In this document: positions 8,615-17,024 of the stretch, piece by piece
Layout: every line of letters begins with the position of its first letter
Numbering within the stretch: position 1 is the first letter of the stretch
Assembly: GCA_026398615.1 (NCBI GenBank)
Contig: JAPLSN010000036.1
Location: 124,001-188,000 of the forward strand
DNA length: 64,000 nucleotides
Reading direction: 5' to 3'
From: Spirochaetota bacterium
GTDB lineage: Bacteria > Spirochaetota > Spirochaetia > Treponematales > UBA12059
The notes under the pieces: model-generated
Databases searched by the model: none
What the model saw: the letters and a program-made list of their open reading frames with translations, nothing else
Told to the model about the DNA's origin: nothing
Program-made: the position numbers and the translations under genes

Positions 8615-9508
8615 TCATATCCACTTTTTCTTCCTGAAATAGAGGAGCAGGCCGATGGCGATGCTTCCCATGACGCCCCACACGGCCGGGTACGCCCATT
8701 TCTTGCCCAATTCGGGCATGTACTCGAAGTTCATGCCATATACCCCGGCGATGAAGGTCAGGGGGATGAAGATGGTGGAAATTATCGTCAGCACCTTCAT
8801 GATCTCGTTCATCCGGTTGGAAACCGAGGAAAGGTAGACTTCGAGGATGGAGGTATCGGCTTCGCGATAGGTTTCCAGGGCTTCCGCCACCTGGACCGTG
8901 TTCTCGTAGACATCCCGCCAGAAGGGTTCCAAACCGCGGTCGAAGAAGTCGGATTCCCGGCGCAGGAGGGTGGAAATCGTCTCCCGGGTAGGCCAGACGA
9001 CCCGGCGCATGTGGAAGAGCTCCCGCTTTATGTCCTGGAGCCCGACCATGAAGTCCCGCGACACCTTGGGATCGGACGCCGCGAGTTCAAAAACCTCGAG
9101 CCTTGTCCCGAGCCGGTCGAGGACGGGAAAATACGTGTCCACGATGACGTCGATGAGGGCGTACGCGAGGAAGTCCGCCCTTTCCCGCCTGACGCGGCCG
9201 GTAGCCGTCGATATCCGTTCCCGGATGGGATCGAAGCAATCGCCGGGCTGCTCCTGGAAGGTGATGACCGTATCGTGCGTCACGATGATGCTTACCTGCT
9301 CGAATTCGATGATGTACTCGTCGATGGGCCTGATCATCTTCGTCACGATAAAAGCGAAATTGTCATAATATTCGATCTTGGGCCGATGTTCGGTGTTGAG
9401 GATATCCTCGACGACCAACGAATTGACCCCATACGCGACGCAGAGCCGTTCGAGCATTCCTCCCGAAAGGCCGTTCACGTTGATCCAGTTCGTCCCGATC
9501 GTACACAT
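8615..9508 (-). CDS. corA: CorA magnesium/cobalt channel, body of the gene
   Basis: The readable 297 residues match CorA from the WINVNG segment to the C-terminus: VVEDILNTEHRPKIEYYDNFAF, the long stalk helix, the first membrane helix, the GMNFEYMPEL selectivity loop, and a second helix ending YFRKKKWI. CorA is a pentameric Mg2+ channel. The frame opens at an ATG that has no ribosome site and would skip the first strands of the cytoplasmic domain. The natural N-terminus is encoded just upstream in another frame (see next entry), so the gene may be non-functional, or the DNA may carry a sequencing or assembly error. Confidence 0.85.
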   Translation of the reverse strand: MCTIGTNWINVNGLSGGMLERLCVAYGVNSLVVEDILNTEHRPKIEYYDNFAFIVTKMIRPIDEYIIEFEQVSIIVTHDTVITFQEQPGDCFDPIRERISTATGRVRRERADFLAYALIDVIVDTYFPVLDRLGTRLEVFELAASDPKVSRDFMVGLQDIKRELFHMRRVVWPTRETISTLLRRESDFFDRGLEPFWRDVYENTVQVAEALETYREADTSILEVYLSSVSNRMNEIMKVLTIISTIFIPLTFIAGVYGMNFEYMPELGKKWAYPAVWGVMGSIAIGLLLYFRKKKWI

Positions 9509-9650
9509 ACAACGAAAGTGTCGTCTCCGTCGGCTGCCTTTCCCCGATGTAGATGTGGGACCCAGCCGGCTTGCCGGCGTTTTCGGCGGCCACGCTCGCG
9601 AAAATCGGCGCGATGGGCTTCCTGATCTTCGCCGGACGCTTTCGCTTCAT
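9489..9650 (-). pseudogene. detached 5' fragment of corA
   Basis: 54 codons starting MKRKRPAKIRKPIAPIFASV and running to GSHIYIGERQPTETTLSLYV then YDRDE. This is the expected CorA beginning (a Gly-rich IGE strand followed by a charged linker). In CorA relatives about 20-25 residues separate this strand from the WIN motif. Here the two parts abut in different frames, consistent with a deletion of some 60-70 bp. Reading on in this frame gives sequence unlike CorA. Confidence 0.65.
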
Positions 9651-9695
9651 GTCCCAACCCTAGCACCGAACGCTCCGGGGAACAAGCCGGGCGGC

Positions 9696-9724
9696 TTGCC
9701 GAATCCTCAACGCCGGGCTACCAT
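9696..9724 (+). promoter_or_regulatory. promoter giving a leaderless alkX-like mRNA
   Basis: TTGCCG (9696-9701), a 17-nt spacer, TACCAT (9719-9724), then six bases before the ATG at 9731. Transcription should begin at or next to the start codon. No Shine-Dalgarno sequence is present. Confidence 0.5.
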
Positions 9725-9730
9725 CACCGC

Positions 9731-10969
9731 ATGCTGGACATCCTGAACCGGGCAACGGCACGGCGCGCGCTCCTGTCAGCGAGTGCCGGGTTCCCGCCGC
9801 ATTTCGCCGACGGATCCGAAGGCACGCTGGCCGCCATCCGTGCCATCGGGTTCATCCAGATCGATACCAACTCCACGGTCGCGCGCGCACACGACCACGC
9901 CCTCTGGAGCCGGGTCCCCGGGTACGAACCGTCCATGATCTCCGGGCTCGAAACCGGCCCGCGAAGGGTCTTCGAATACTGGGCGCACTCCGCGGCCTAC
10001 CTCCCGCTGGAAGACCTCCGCTACTGCGTACCCCGAATGAACCGGATCCGTCGCGACGTCCACGACTGGTATGGCGTGGATCGCGCCGCATCCCGGGCCG
10101 TGCTGGAACGCGTCGAAGCCGAAGGACCGGTCCTTGCCAGGGATTTCGTCCGGCATGACGGGGCGAAGGGCGCTTGGTGGGACTGGAAACCGGCCAAGCG
10201 AGCGCTCGAGTACCTGTTCCACGCGGGCGAACTCGTGTCCGTGACGCGAAAGGGTTTCCAGAAGACCTATGACCTCGCATCACGTCACCTGCCGCCCGGC
10301 TTTCGCGACTTGCCTCTCTCCATGGAGGAATTGGCGGTTTGGTATGTCCGAAGGTCTTTGGACGTCTATGGTATCGTGGCCCGGGACGAATTCGGCTACC
10401 AGCGCCGGGACGGACGGGGCGGGATCCGGCATGCCATCGATGACGCCCTCGCGACCGGTGCCTTGGTACCGGTCGAACTGGAGGGATGCCCCGGGGTACC
10501 GTATGTCGCCAGACCCGGCATTTTCGAAGCGGCGGCGGGATCGGGCGAAACGGCGACGATGGCTCCATCTGCCTTTATCCTCTCTCCCTTCGATCCACTC
10601 ATCATCCAGCGGAAGCGCCTTGCGCGCCTCTTCGGGACCGATTATTCGCTCGAATGCTATCTGCCCGCGGGGAAACGCGTCTTCGGATATTTCGCCCTGC
10701 CCGTCCTCTACCTGCCCGGGAACGGCGACGGCGGCTTCGTCGGCCTCATGGATGCCAAGGCCGATCGCGCGAGCGGCGTTTTCAGGATACTGCGTTTGCG
10801 CGTCGAACTCCCCGCCCCGGAGCGAACGCCTTTCATCCGCGCTTTCGGCAAGCAGGTCCGGGGTTACGCGGCTTTCTGCGGCTGCAGCCGCGTGGAATGC
10901 TGCGAACCGGAATGCAGTCCCCCGGGATTCGCCAAAAAGCTGGAGGCCGCGTTGATGAACGGGGCTTGA
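9731..10969 (+). CDS. AlkX/YcaQ-type DNA glycosylase (winged-helix, COG3214)
   Basis: A 412-residue protein of the HTH_42 family that includes E. coli YcaQ (AlkX) and Streptomyces AlkZ, glycosylases that unhook DNA interstrand crosslinks and remove bulky alkyl lesions. Catalytic QxD appears in IGFIQIDTNSTVARAHDHAL; QxD is the YcaQ version and QxQ the AlkZ version. Other family marks are LWSRVPGYEP, FEYWAHSAAYLP and ILSPFDPLIIQRKRLARLFG. It stands alone, divergent from corA. There is no ribosome site, and the -10 box sits six bases before the ATG. Confidence 0.85.
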   Translation: MLDILNRATARRALLSASAGFPPHFADGSEGTLAAIRAIGFIQIDTNSTVARAHDHALWSRVPGYEPSMISGLETGPRRVFEYWAHSAAYLPLEDLRYCVPRMNRIRRDVHDWYGVDRAASRAVLERVEAEGPVLARDFVRHDGAKGAWWDWKPAKRALEYLFHAGELVSVTRKGFQKTYDLASRHLPPGFRDLPLSMEELAVWYVRRSLDVYGIVARDEFGYQRRDGRGGIRHAIDDALATGALVPVELEGCPGVPYVARPGIFEAAAGSGETATMAPSAFILSPFDPLIIQRKRLARLFGTDYSLECYLPAGKRVFGYFALPVLYLPGNGDGGFVGLMDAKADRASGVFRILRLRVELPAPERTPFIRAFGKQVRGYAAFCGCSRVECCEPECSPPGFAKKLEAALMNGA

Positions 10970-11059
10970 GCGCCAGAAAAGCGGCGGATTCGACCGCTTC
11001 CCGCGTCGGGATCGGGGCAAGGCTGGCCAGGTGTCCGTCGGTGCGATATCCTTTAAATC

Positions 11060-11824
11060 ATGGAACCAACGGGAGAGAATTGTCGTGTCGCTACAACGGG
11101 CCGCGACCCGAAATCCATCGCCGCGAGTATCGCGTCCATCGCGGGAATGTTGTGCTTTCTCCTGCCCTTCGTGAGCATCAAGAGCTGCGGGTCGGAGGAG
11201 ATCGTGGAGTATCGCGGGTACGAACTGATGGCACGGTCCAACGGTTGGCTGTACGCGCTTGTCCTCGGCATCGGACTCGTTTTCGCGGTCGGCGGCTTCG
11301 TCAGGATCAGGACGAGCGCAAACCTGCACGGCTTTCTGGGAAGCGGCGCGGCCCTGCTCGCGGCCGCATGCTGTACCGTGGTTGTCGCCTTTCCCTCGCT
11401 GCAGTTCATCCTGGACACGGTCGAATCTCGCGTCGGCCACATGCTCGCGTCGCTCTGCTGGGTGGTCGTTTTCGGGCTCTCGTCCGCAGGCGCGGTGGCG
11501 GCATTCGCGGAGATCGGCCGCGTCGAAGGCCGCGTCATCCGCGTTCCCACGCTCCAGCCCCTGTTCTGGCGGTTCGTACTTGGAATCCTCGGGATCGCTT
11601 CGTTCGCGCTGCCCATCCTCCCGCTCCTCGACTCGTCGTCCGCGGACAGCATCCCCCAGGCCGCCGGCATCCTGGTCTTCATGAACCTGCCCTGGCTCGC
11701 GGTCCTGTATTTCCTGTGCCGGGGTCTGGGCGGAAAGGAGCGCTGGACGCGCGCCTGGGGTCCGATCGTGGGCGTGGCGTCGGTTGCCTTCGCCGTCTAC
11801 CTGGTCTTCGCCATGATTTCCTGA
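11060..11824 (+). CDS. hypothetical membrane protein, six helices
   Basis: 254 residues with six predicted membrane helices at about 22-42, 64-84, 92-116, 128-152, 175-192 and 229-250. I do not recognise a family. The first extracytoplasmic loop carries SIKSCGSEEIVEYRGYELM, a pattern seen in uncharacterised small membrane proteins. There is no ribosome site; a TATCCT hexamer ends seven bases before the ATG, so the mRNA may be leaderless. It converges on tex with a gap of 42 nt. Codon use matches the surroundings. Confidence 0.6.
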   Translation: MEPTGENCRVATTGRDPKSIAASIASIAGMLCFLLPFVSIKSCGSEEIVEYRGYELMARSNGWLYALVLGIGLVFAVGGFVRIRTSANLHGFLGSGAALLAAACCTVVVAFPSLQFILDTVESRVGHMLASLCWVVVFGLSSAGAVAAFAEIGRVEGRVIRVPTLQPLFWRFVLGILGIASFALPILPLLDSSSADSIPQAAGILVFMNLPWLAVLYFLCRGLGGKERWTRAWGPIVGVASVAFAVYLVFAMIS

Positions 11825-11866
11825 CTTATTCGGCACCGCGGCGGCGAACTGCGCCAGTCCTGGTGC

Positions 11867-14278
11867 CTATCTCTTCTTCAACAGCTCCGCGAAGGGATTG
11901 TAGGTCGTTCCATCGTCGTCCCGGTCCGGCCTGTCGCCGTGGGTCGCGTTGCCCGACCTGGATCTGCGCCCTTCGCGCCGTGGAGCCTCCCTGCGGCTTT
12001 CTGCCGTGTTCGCGTCGCCTGTTCCCGGTTTGCCCTCGACGACCACGCGCTTCGCCCCGTCCAGCGGCCGGCCACCCTCCTCCGCGTCGCGCCTGCCTTC
12101 CGAGCTTCCCGGCCGGGAAACACCGCGCTCGCTCTTGAGGGACAGGCCGATGCGCTTGCGCACGACGTCCAGGCTGATGATGCGGAAATCCTTCACCTCG
12201 CCGACCTTGAGCGCTTCCATGGGATCCTTGATATAGCGGTCCGACATCTCGGAGACGTGGATCAGGGCGTTTTCCTTGATGCCGATATCGACGAAGGCGC
12301 CGAAATCGACCACGTTCTTCACCTTGCCCTTCACGGTCATCCCCTCGGAAAGATCCTCGAACCTGATGACGCCCTTCTGGAGGACCGGCGGCGGGAAATT
12401 CTCGCGCGGATCTCGGTTGGGTTTCCTGATCTCGTTCACGATATCGTCGAGCGTCGAGTCTCCGACTCCGTATTTCGTCCTGATCGAATCGCGTACGTCC
12501 TTGCGCACGTCACCGCCGGACCGGACGATCGTGAGGATTTCCTCGGCCAGTCCGTAATGCTCCGGGTGCACCCAGGTGTTGTCGAGCGGATTCACGCTCT
12601 CGGGAATCTTGAGGAATCCGGCACACTGCTCGAAGGTCTTGGCGCCCATCCCGGGGATCTCCATGAGCTTGCCGCGGGAATCGATTCGGCCGTTCTCCTC
12701 CCGGAACTTGACGATCTTCCTGGCCAGCCCCGAGTTGATGCCGGAAACATAGCGCAGGAGCGACTGGCTCGCCGTGTTCAGGTTGACGCCCACGTTGTTG
12801 ACCACCGAGCCGACCACCTCGTCGAGCGTGTCCGAAAGCCGCTTCTGGTTCACGTCGTGCTGGTACATCCCGACTCCGATGCTCTGGGGGTCGATCTTGA
12901 CGAGCTCGGCCAGCGGATCCTGGAGCCGGCGCCCGATGGATATCGCTCCGCGGATCGTGAGGTCGAGCTCGGGGAATTCCTCCCGCGCGACGTCGCTCGC
13001 CGAATAGACCGATGCGCCATCCTCGTCCACGACGGTATACTCGGCCGCGAGCGAGTTGTCCGCGATGGCAGCGGCCACGACCTCCTGCACCTCGTGGCTC
13101 GCGGTCCCGTTCCCGACCGCGATGAGCCTGATGTCGTGCTTCCGGACCGCCTTGACGATGGCTTCCTTGGCCATTTCCGGCTTGAGCTCCTGGTTGATGA
13201 CGAAGTAGTCGAGGAATTTCCCCGTCTCGTCGAGTGCCGCGCACTTCGTTCCCGTCCGGATGCCCGGATCGATGCCCAGGACGCGCGTACCCTTGATCGG
13301 CGGCTGCATGAGGAGGTTCCTGAGGTTTTCGCTGAACACCCCGATGGCGTGCCCGTCCGCGTTCTCGCCCGCGTCGGAGCGGATTTCCCGGAGTACGGCC
13401 GGCGACAGGAGCCGGATCAGCCCGTCCTCGACGGCTTCGGCGTGGTAAGCGCCGCGCGTGTCCGCCTTGTTCCGGAGCATGAGGATGGCCGTTTCCTGGT
13501 CCACATCGAGGGTCACCTCGAGTTCACCCTCGCGTTCGCCGCGGTTGACGGCCATGACGCGATGCGGCTTCAGCTGCGAGAGAGGTTCCCGGTAATCCCA
13601 GTACATCTGGTAGACGCTCTTCGATTTCTTTTCCCCGTCCCCTACGCCCTTCACGACGATGTGACCATCCTTGCGGTAGAAATCCTTGACGGTCGCCCGG
13701 TTATCCGGCGACTGGGCCGTCCTTTCGGCGACGATATCCTTGGCGCCTTCGATGGCTTCCCTCGCGCTGGCGACCGACAGCTCGGGATGTTCCGCATCAG
13801 TCCGGATGAACCCCGGCGCCGCGGCGTCGACCGCCGTATCGTCCCCGGCGAGGATGAGTTCCGCGAGCGGCTCGAGACCCTTTTCCTGCGCGATCATGCC
13901 GCGGGTTTTCTTCTTCTTCTTGAACGGAGCGTAGATGTCCTCTATCTCCGCGAGCATCGCGGCTTTCCGGATGAAGCCGTATAATGCTTCCGTGAGTTTG
14001 CCTTGGGCGAATATTCCCTTGACGACTTCGATGCGGCGTTCTTCGAGGTTCTTGTAGGACGAATAAAGGTGCGCTACGTCCCGAACCTGAACTTCGTCGA
14101 GGCTGCCCGTGCGCTCCTTCCGGTAACGGCTGATGAAGGGGATAGTGCAGCCTTCGCCAACCAGGGTGACGACGGCCGAAGCCTGGTTCGCCTTGATGGT
14201 GAGCTCGCCCGCGATGCGGTTGAGAATGGCGACTTCATTGATCGACAGACCGCCGACAAACTCCTCGTTGAGATCCAT
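11867..14278 (-). CDS. tex: Tex family RNA-binding transcription accessory protein
   Basis: 803 residues, full length for Tex. In order: an N-terminal helical domain, the RYRKERTGSLDEVQV segment, a YqgF/RuvC-like domain (VLGIDPGIRTGTKCAALDE), a helix-hairpin-helix part (SGINSGLARKIVKFREENG), and an S1 RNA-binding domain (GMTVKGKVKNVVDFGAFVDIG). A basic, Arg/Gly-rich C-terminal tail of about 90 residues is unusually long. Tex binds nucleic acid and affects transcription. The start has a GAGGAGCACAG ribosome site; upstream in-frame sequence is rejected. It is divergent from the response-regulator operon. Confidence 0.95.
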   Translation of the reverse strand: MDLNEEFVGGLSINEVAILNRIAGELTIKANQASAVVTLVGEGCTIPFISRYRKERTGSLDEVQVRDVAHLYSSYKNLEERRIEVVKGIFAQGKLTEALYGFIRKAAMLAEIEDIYAPFKKKKKTRGMIAQEKGLEPLAELILAGDDTAVDAAAPGFIRTDAEHPELSVASAREAIEGAKDIVAERTAQSPDNRATVKDFYRKDGHIVVKGVGDGEKKSKSVYQMYWDYREPLSQLKPHRVMAVNRGEREGELEVTLDVDQETAILMLRNKADTRGAYHAEAVEDGLIRLLSPAVLREIRSDAGENADGHAIGVFSENLRNLLMQPPIKGTRVLGIDPGIRTGTKCAALDETGKFLDYFVINQELKPEMAKEAIVKAVRKHDIRLIAVGNGTASHEVQEVVAAAIADNSLAAEYTVVDEDGASVYSASDVAREEFPELDLTIRGAISIGRRLQDPLAELVKIDPQSIGVGMYQHDVNQKRLSDTLDEVVGSVVNNVGVNLNTASQSLLRYVSGINSGLARKIVKFREENGRIDSRGKLMEIPGMGAKTFEQCAGFLKIPESVNPLDNTWVHPEHYGLAEEILTIVRSGGDVRKDVRDSIRTKYGVGDSTLDDIVNEIRKPNRDPRENFPPPVLQKGVIRFEDLSEGMTVKGKVKNVVDFGAFVDIGIKENALIHVSEMSDRYIKDPMEALKVGEVKDFRIISLDVVRKRIGLSLKSERGVSRPGSSEGRRDAEEGGRPLDGAKRVVVEGKPGTGDANTAESRREAPRREGRRSRSGNATHGDRPDRDDDGTTYNPFAELLKKR

Positions 14279-14434
14279 CTGTGCTCCTCGTGTTTCGAAC
14301 CGGGCTGAGGGGTCCGGACGTCCGATACGATACGGATATGGGGATTGAGATGCAAGACTCGCGGTCAAATCACTCCGGACCCTTGTTTCCCCCGTCTTGC
14401 CGATGGACCTGGATTCGGACAACCGTCGTTTTGG

Positions 14435-14462
14435 TTGACTTTGCCGACATATGGATTATAAT
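14435..14462 (+). promoter_or_regulatory. sigma-70 promoter of the response-regulator operon
   Basis: TTGACT (14435-14440), a 16-nt spacer and a consensus TATAAT (14457-14462), about 90 nt before the ATG of the HTH-receiver gene. The 274-nt gap between tex and this gene shows nothing else. Confidence 0.75.
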
Positions 14463-14552
14463 ATTGTCCATTCTCACGAGCAGCCCCTTGCCAGTCTGTC
14501 GAATTCCGCGCCGCATGACGACGGCCTGTCATTGATATCACCAAGGAACAAC

Positions 14553-15179
14553 ATGGCCCGAAGACAGCGAAAGATCCGGATATTCTCGGCTCTTGAAGTG
14601 GCGAATTTGTGCGGCGTGGTGAACCAGACCGCCATAAACTGGATCCGGAACGGGCACCTCAAGGCTTTCATGACTCCCGGCGGCCAGTACCGGGTATACG
14701 CCGAAGATCTCGCCGCCTTCATGGACGTTCGCGGGATGCGGATTCCCGAAGAGTTCGCCGAAGGGATCCGGGACAATGTCGACTGGAACGTGATCCTCAT
14801 CATCGACGACGATGTCGAGCTGGCCGGGTTGTTCGCGAAATACATGAAACGGCTCTTTCCAGACCAGGAGGTACTGGAAGCCTACGACGGGTTCGAGGCG
14901 GGACGCCTCCTGTCGGAGAAAAAACCCGGTTTCGTCTTCCTCCACATCGCCCTGCCCGGCGTCGACGGCCACGCGATCTGCAACCGGATAAAGGATGAAT
15001 CGTCCTTCGGCAAACCTTTCGTCATCGCGATCAGCGGCATGGTAGAGGAAACCGACCGGAAAACCATCCTGGGGGAAGGCGCTGACGCGTTCCTGGCCAA
15101 GCCCTTCGATTTCGATCTGGCCAGGGACATAGTACTCGAGTTCACAAAGAAAGTGACGGACCGCGATGGGAACGATTAA
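14553..15179 (+). CDS. HTH (MerR/excisionase-like) plus receiver-domain protein with His in place of the phospho-Asp
   Basis: 208 residues. Residues 9-57 form an excisionase-type helix-turn-helix (FSALEVANLCGVVNQTAINW, then TPGGQYRVYAEDL). Residues 78-200 form a CheY-like receiver. The acidic pocket is intact (IIDDD, 85-87), as are the switch Ser161 and Lys183 (FLAKPFD). However, the phosphorylation site reads FLHIALPGVDG, so the usual Asp is His131 (codon CAC instead of GAC). Standard phosphotransfer is therefore unlikely unless another residue serves. The ATG at 14553 follows AAGGA. It overlaps the next receiver gene by 14 nt, so the two probably work together. Confidence 0.85.
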   Translation: MARRQRKIRIFSALEVANLCGVVNQTAINWIRNGHLKAFMTPGGQYRVYAEDLAAFMDVRGMRIPEEFAEGIRDNVDWNVILIIDDDVELAGLFAKYMKRLFPDQEVLEAYDGFEAGRLLSEKKPGFVFLHIALPGVDGHAICNRIKDESSFGKPFVIAISGMVEETDRKTILGEGADAFLAKPFDFDLARDIVLEFTKKVTDRDGND

Positions 15180-15552
15180 GCCGCTCATACTCGTCGTCGA
15201 AGACGAAGATGCCATCAGGCTGACGCTTCGCGATTACCTCAAGAAAAAAGGATACGATGTCCTCGTGGCCTCCGACGGGGTCGGAGCCATCAAGCAGATA
15301 CTCGACAACGACTTCGGGATCATCATCTCGGACTACCGGATGGATGTTCTCGGCGGCGATTACTGGATAAAATTCCTGAAACGCTTCTGCGCCGACAAGA
15401 AGATACTCATCACTTCCGGATTCCTCAAGCCGGATTTCCACATTCCCTTCGAAGTCATCTACAAACCATTCGACTACTCCGATCTCGAAACGGAAGTCAG
15501 CCGAATACTGTCGCTGTCTCCGGGGCCCGGGCAGGATGCTGCAGGGCGCTGA
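15166..15552 (+). CDS. stand-alone response-regulator receiver protein
   Basis: 128 residues, a single receiver domain with all standard residues: VVEDED at 10-15, phospho-acceptor Asp56 in IIISDYRMDVLGG, Thr83 and Lys100 in IYKPFD. No output domain follows. It overlaps the preceding HTH-receiver gene by 14 nt and the acylphosphatase gene by 17 nt. No histidine kinase is encoded nearby. One reading is that this domain is the true phospho-sensor and pairs with the degenerate receiver of its neighbour; that is inference. Confidence 0.9.
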   Translation: MGTIKPLILVVEDEDAIRLTLRDYLKKKGYDVLVASDGVGAIKQILDNDFGIIISDYRMDVLGGDYWIKFLKRFCADKKILITSGFLKPDFHIPFEVIYKPFDYSDLETEVSRILSLSPGPGQDAAGR

Positions 15553-15829
15553 ACCCTTCGCCGCATTCCGCGCGAGAGTGCTCGGGATGGTGCAGGGCGT
15601 CGGCTTCCGATACGCGACACGATCCGCCGCGCACAAGTTCGGCGTTCGCGGTTGGGTACGCAACGCCGCGGATGGTTCCGTGGAAATCGAATGCGAAGGA
15701 CCCGATTCCGCGGTTCATGCCTTTCGCTCGTGGCTGGACCGCGGCCCCGCGGGCGCCCGCGTCATCTCAGTCGAATCCAGGCCCATCCCCTTTCGTGGCA
15801 TCTACACCGACTTCACCGTCGAATTCTGA
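15536..15829 (+). CDS. acyP: acylphosphatase
   Basis: 97 residues, the size of acylphosphatase, which hydrolyses carboxyl-phosphate bonds such as acetyl phosphate. The catalytic arginine is in MVQGVGFRYATRSAA and the catalytic asparagine in GVRGWVRNAADGSVEIECEG. It is translated in overlap with the receiver gene. Since acetyl phosphate can phosphorylate receivers in vitro, the coupling is suggestive, but no functional link is known. Confidence 0.93.
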   Translation: MLQGAEPFAAFRARVLGMVQGVGFRYATRSAAHKFGVRGWVRNAADGSVEIECEGPDSAVHAFRSWLDRGPAGARVISVESRPIPFRGIYTDFTVEF

Positions 15830-15889
15830 TCCACCGTTGACAATCCAGTCCCCCCGCCGCTATATTTCCGTCCGTCAGGTGCGTTTCGA

Positions 15890-15960
15890 GCGACCGTCGT
15901 ATACCGGTATTACCCGAGCTTCCCAAGCTCGTGAAGCGGGTTCGACTCCCGTCGGTCGCT
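15890..15960 (+). tRNA. tRNA-Gly (anticodon CCC)
   Basis: 71 nt that fold as a full cloverleaf: acceptor GCGACCG / CGGTCGC with discriminator T, a short D arm (GTA..TAC), anticodon stem CGAGC / GCTCG around loop TTCCCAA (anticodon CCC), and T arm GCGGG-TTCGACT-CCCGT. No CCA is encoded. It lies 60 nt after acyP. Confidence 0.95.
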
Positions 15961-15993
15961 CGAAGCGCATTTCCCATTTCCCCGAACGGGAAG

Positions 15994-16015
15994 CCAAGCT
16001 CGTGAAGCGGGTTCG
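15994..16015 (+). repeat. 22-nt exact copy of part of the tRNA-Gly gene
   Basis: The 22 nt at 15923-15944 (3' anticodon side through the T loop, beginning CCAAGCTCGTGAAG) recur exactly here. The offset is 71 nt, the length of the tRNA gene. The flanks of this copy do not fold as a tRNA. It may be the remnant of a tandem tRNA duplication or an attachment-site trace. Confidence 0.85.
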
Positions 16016-16053
16016 TGGCTGAGCGCCGCGAAAAGCGGGACCGACCGATCTTC

Positions 16054-16091
16054 AATAAAAAGCCGCAACCCATTCCGAACGGGGTTGCGGC
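16054..16091 (-). terminator. terminator of the sigma-factor gene
   Basis: On the minus strand GCCGCAACCC / GGGTTGCGGC forms a 10-bp perfect stem (16091-16082 with 16071-16062) followed directly by TTTTTATT. It starts 40 nt beyond the stop codon. Confidence 0.93.
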
Positions 16092-16130
16092 GTATTTGAA
16101 AGCGCGTCCCGCAGGACGTGCCGTTATCCG

Positions 16131-17006
16131 TCAAGCGATGTAACTTTCCAGCGCATCAGAGCGCACTGGCTGTGAAAGACGGCGGAGCGCGTTTTTTTCG
16201 ATCTGGCGAATGCGTTCTTTCGTGAGATGGAACCTGTCGCCGATCTCCTTGAGCGACATGGCTCGGCGGCCGTTCAGCCCGAAGCGGTACTGGATTACTT
16301 CCCGTTCCTTTTCGGAAAGCGTTTTAAGGGTCTTGTTGATGTCGTCGCGGAGGTTATTGTCCACGGCCATCGCCTCGGGTGAGGCATACAGGTCGTTTTC
16401 GATGAAATCCCCGACGACCGAAGAATCCCTCTCGTCGAATACCGGGGTTTCCAGCGAAACCAATTCCCTGGCAATGTTCACGAGATCGGCGACATGTTCG
16501 GAATCCATCTCGAGCATCCTGGCGATCTCCCGGATCTCCCCCTGCTCGGTATACCCACCCTCGAGCAGTTTCCGGGCTTTTTCAATCTGCACCAGTTCAT
16601 TCGCCCGGTTCAGGGGAAGGCGGATCATGCGGCTCTTTTCGCAGATCGCCTTCAGGATGGACTGCCGGATCCACCACACGGCATAGGAAATAAAATGATA
16701 TCCCTTGTCCACGTCGTAGCGCTCGATGGCGTTCATGAGGCCTATATTCCCCTCGCTGATGAGGTCAGCGAGCGGCATACCCTGGTTCTGGTACTTCTTT
16801 GCGACATTCACCACGAAGCGCAGGTTGGACTTGACCAGCATGTCTTTCGCGTATTTGTCATGCTTGGCCGCGAGACGGGCGTAGGTATCTTCCTCTTCAC
16901 GGGTCAGCAGGGGAATCCTGTTGATTTCCCTGAGATAGATCGAGAGTATGTTTTCATCGTTCGACGTGCTGGATCCGGTATTCATCATTCGATTGGTTTT
17001 CATCAT
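16131..17006 (-). CDS. RNA polymerase sigma factor, group 2 sigma-70 (RpoS-like)
   Basis: 291 residues. Region 1.2 (SIYLREINRIPLLTREEE), region 2 (NLRFVVNVAKKYQNQGMPLA, then AVWWIRQSI), region 3 and region 4 (EREVIQYRFGLNG, LTKERIRQIEKNALRRL) are all present. The primary sigma factor would carry a long region 1.1 and insert, absent here, so this is a group-2 alternative factor of the size of spirochaete RpoS. The start follows GGGGGGAC; a second Met is adjacent. A sigma-54-type promoter lies just upstream and a strong terminator just downstream. Confidence 0.92.
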   Translation of the reverse strand: MMKTNRMMNTGSSTSNDENILSIYLREINRIPLLTREEEDTYARLAAKHDKYAKDMLVKSNLRFVVNVAKKYQNQGMPLADLISEGNIGLMNAIERYDVDKGYHFISYAVWWIRQSILKAICEKSRMIRLPLNRANELVQIEKARKLLEGGYTEQGEIREIARMLEMDSEHVADLVNIARELVSLETPVFDERDSSVVGDFIENDLYASPEAMAVDNNLRDDINKTLKTLSEKEREVIQYRFGLNGRRAMSLKEIGDRFHLTKERIRQIEKNALRRLSQPVRSDALESYIA

Positions 17007-17024
17007 GTCCCCCCATTGATATTA

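Noticed and set aside
11939-13984. 681-codon plus-strand open frame opposite tex
   Set aside because: Antisense shadow of a certain gene; no ribosome site or recognisable domain.
15961-16031. A second tRNA-Gly gene in tandem
   Set aside because: Only 22 nt match; acceptor, D and 5' anticodon arms are absent, so it cannot fold.
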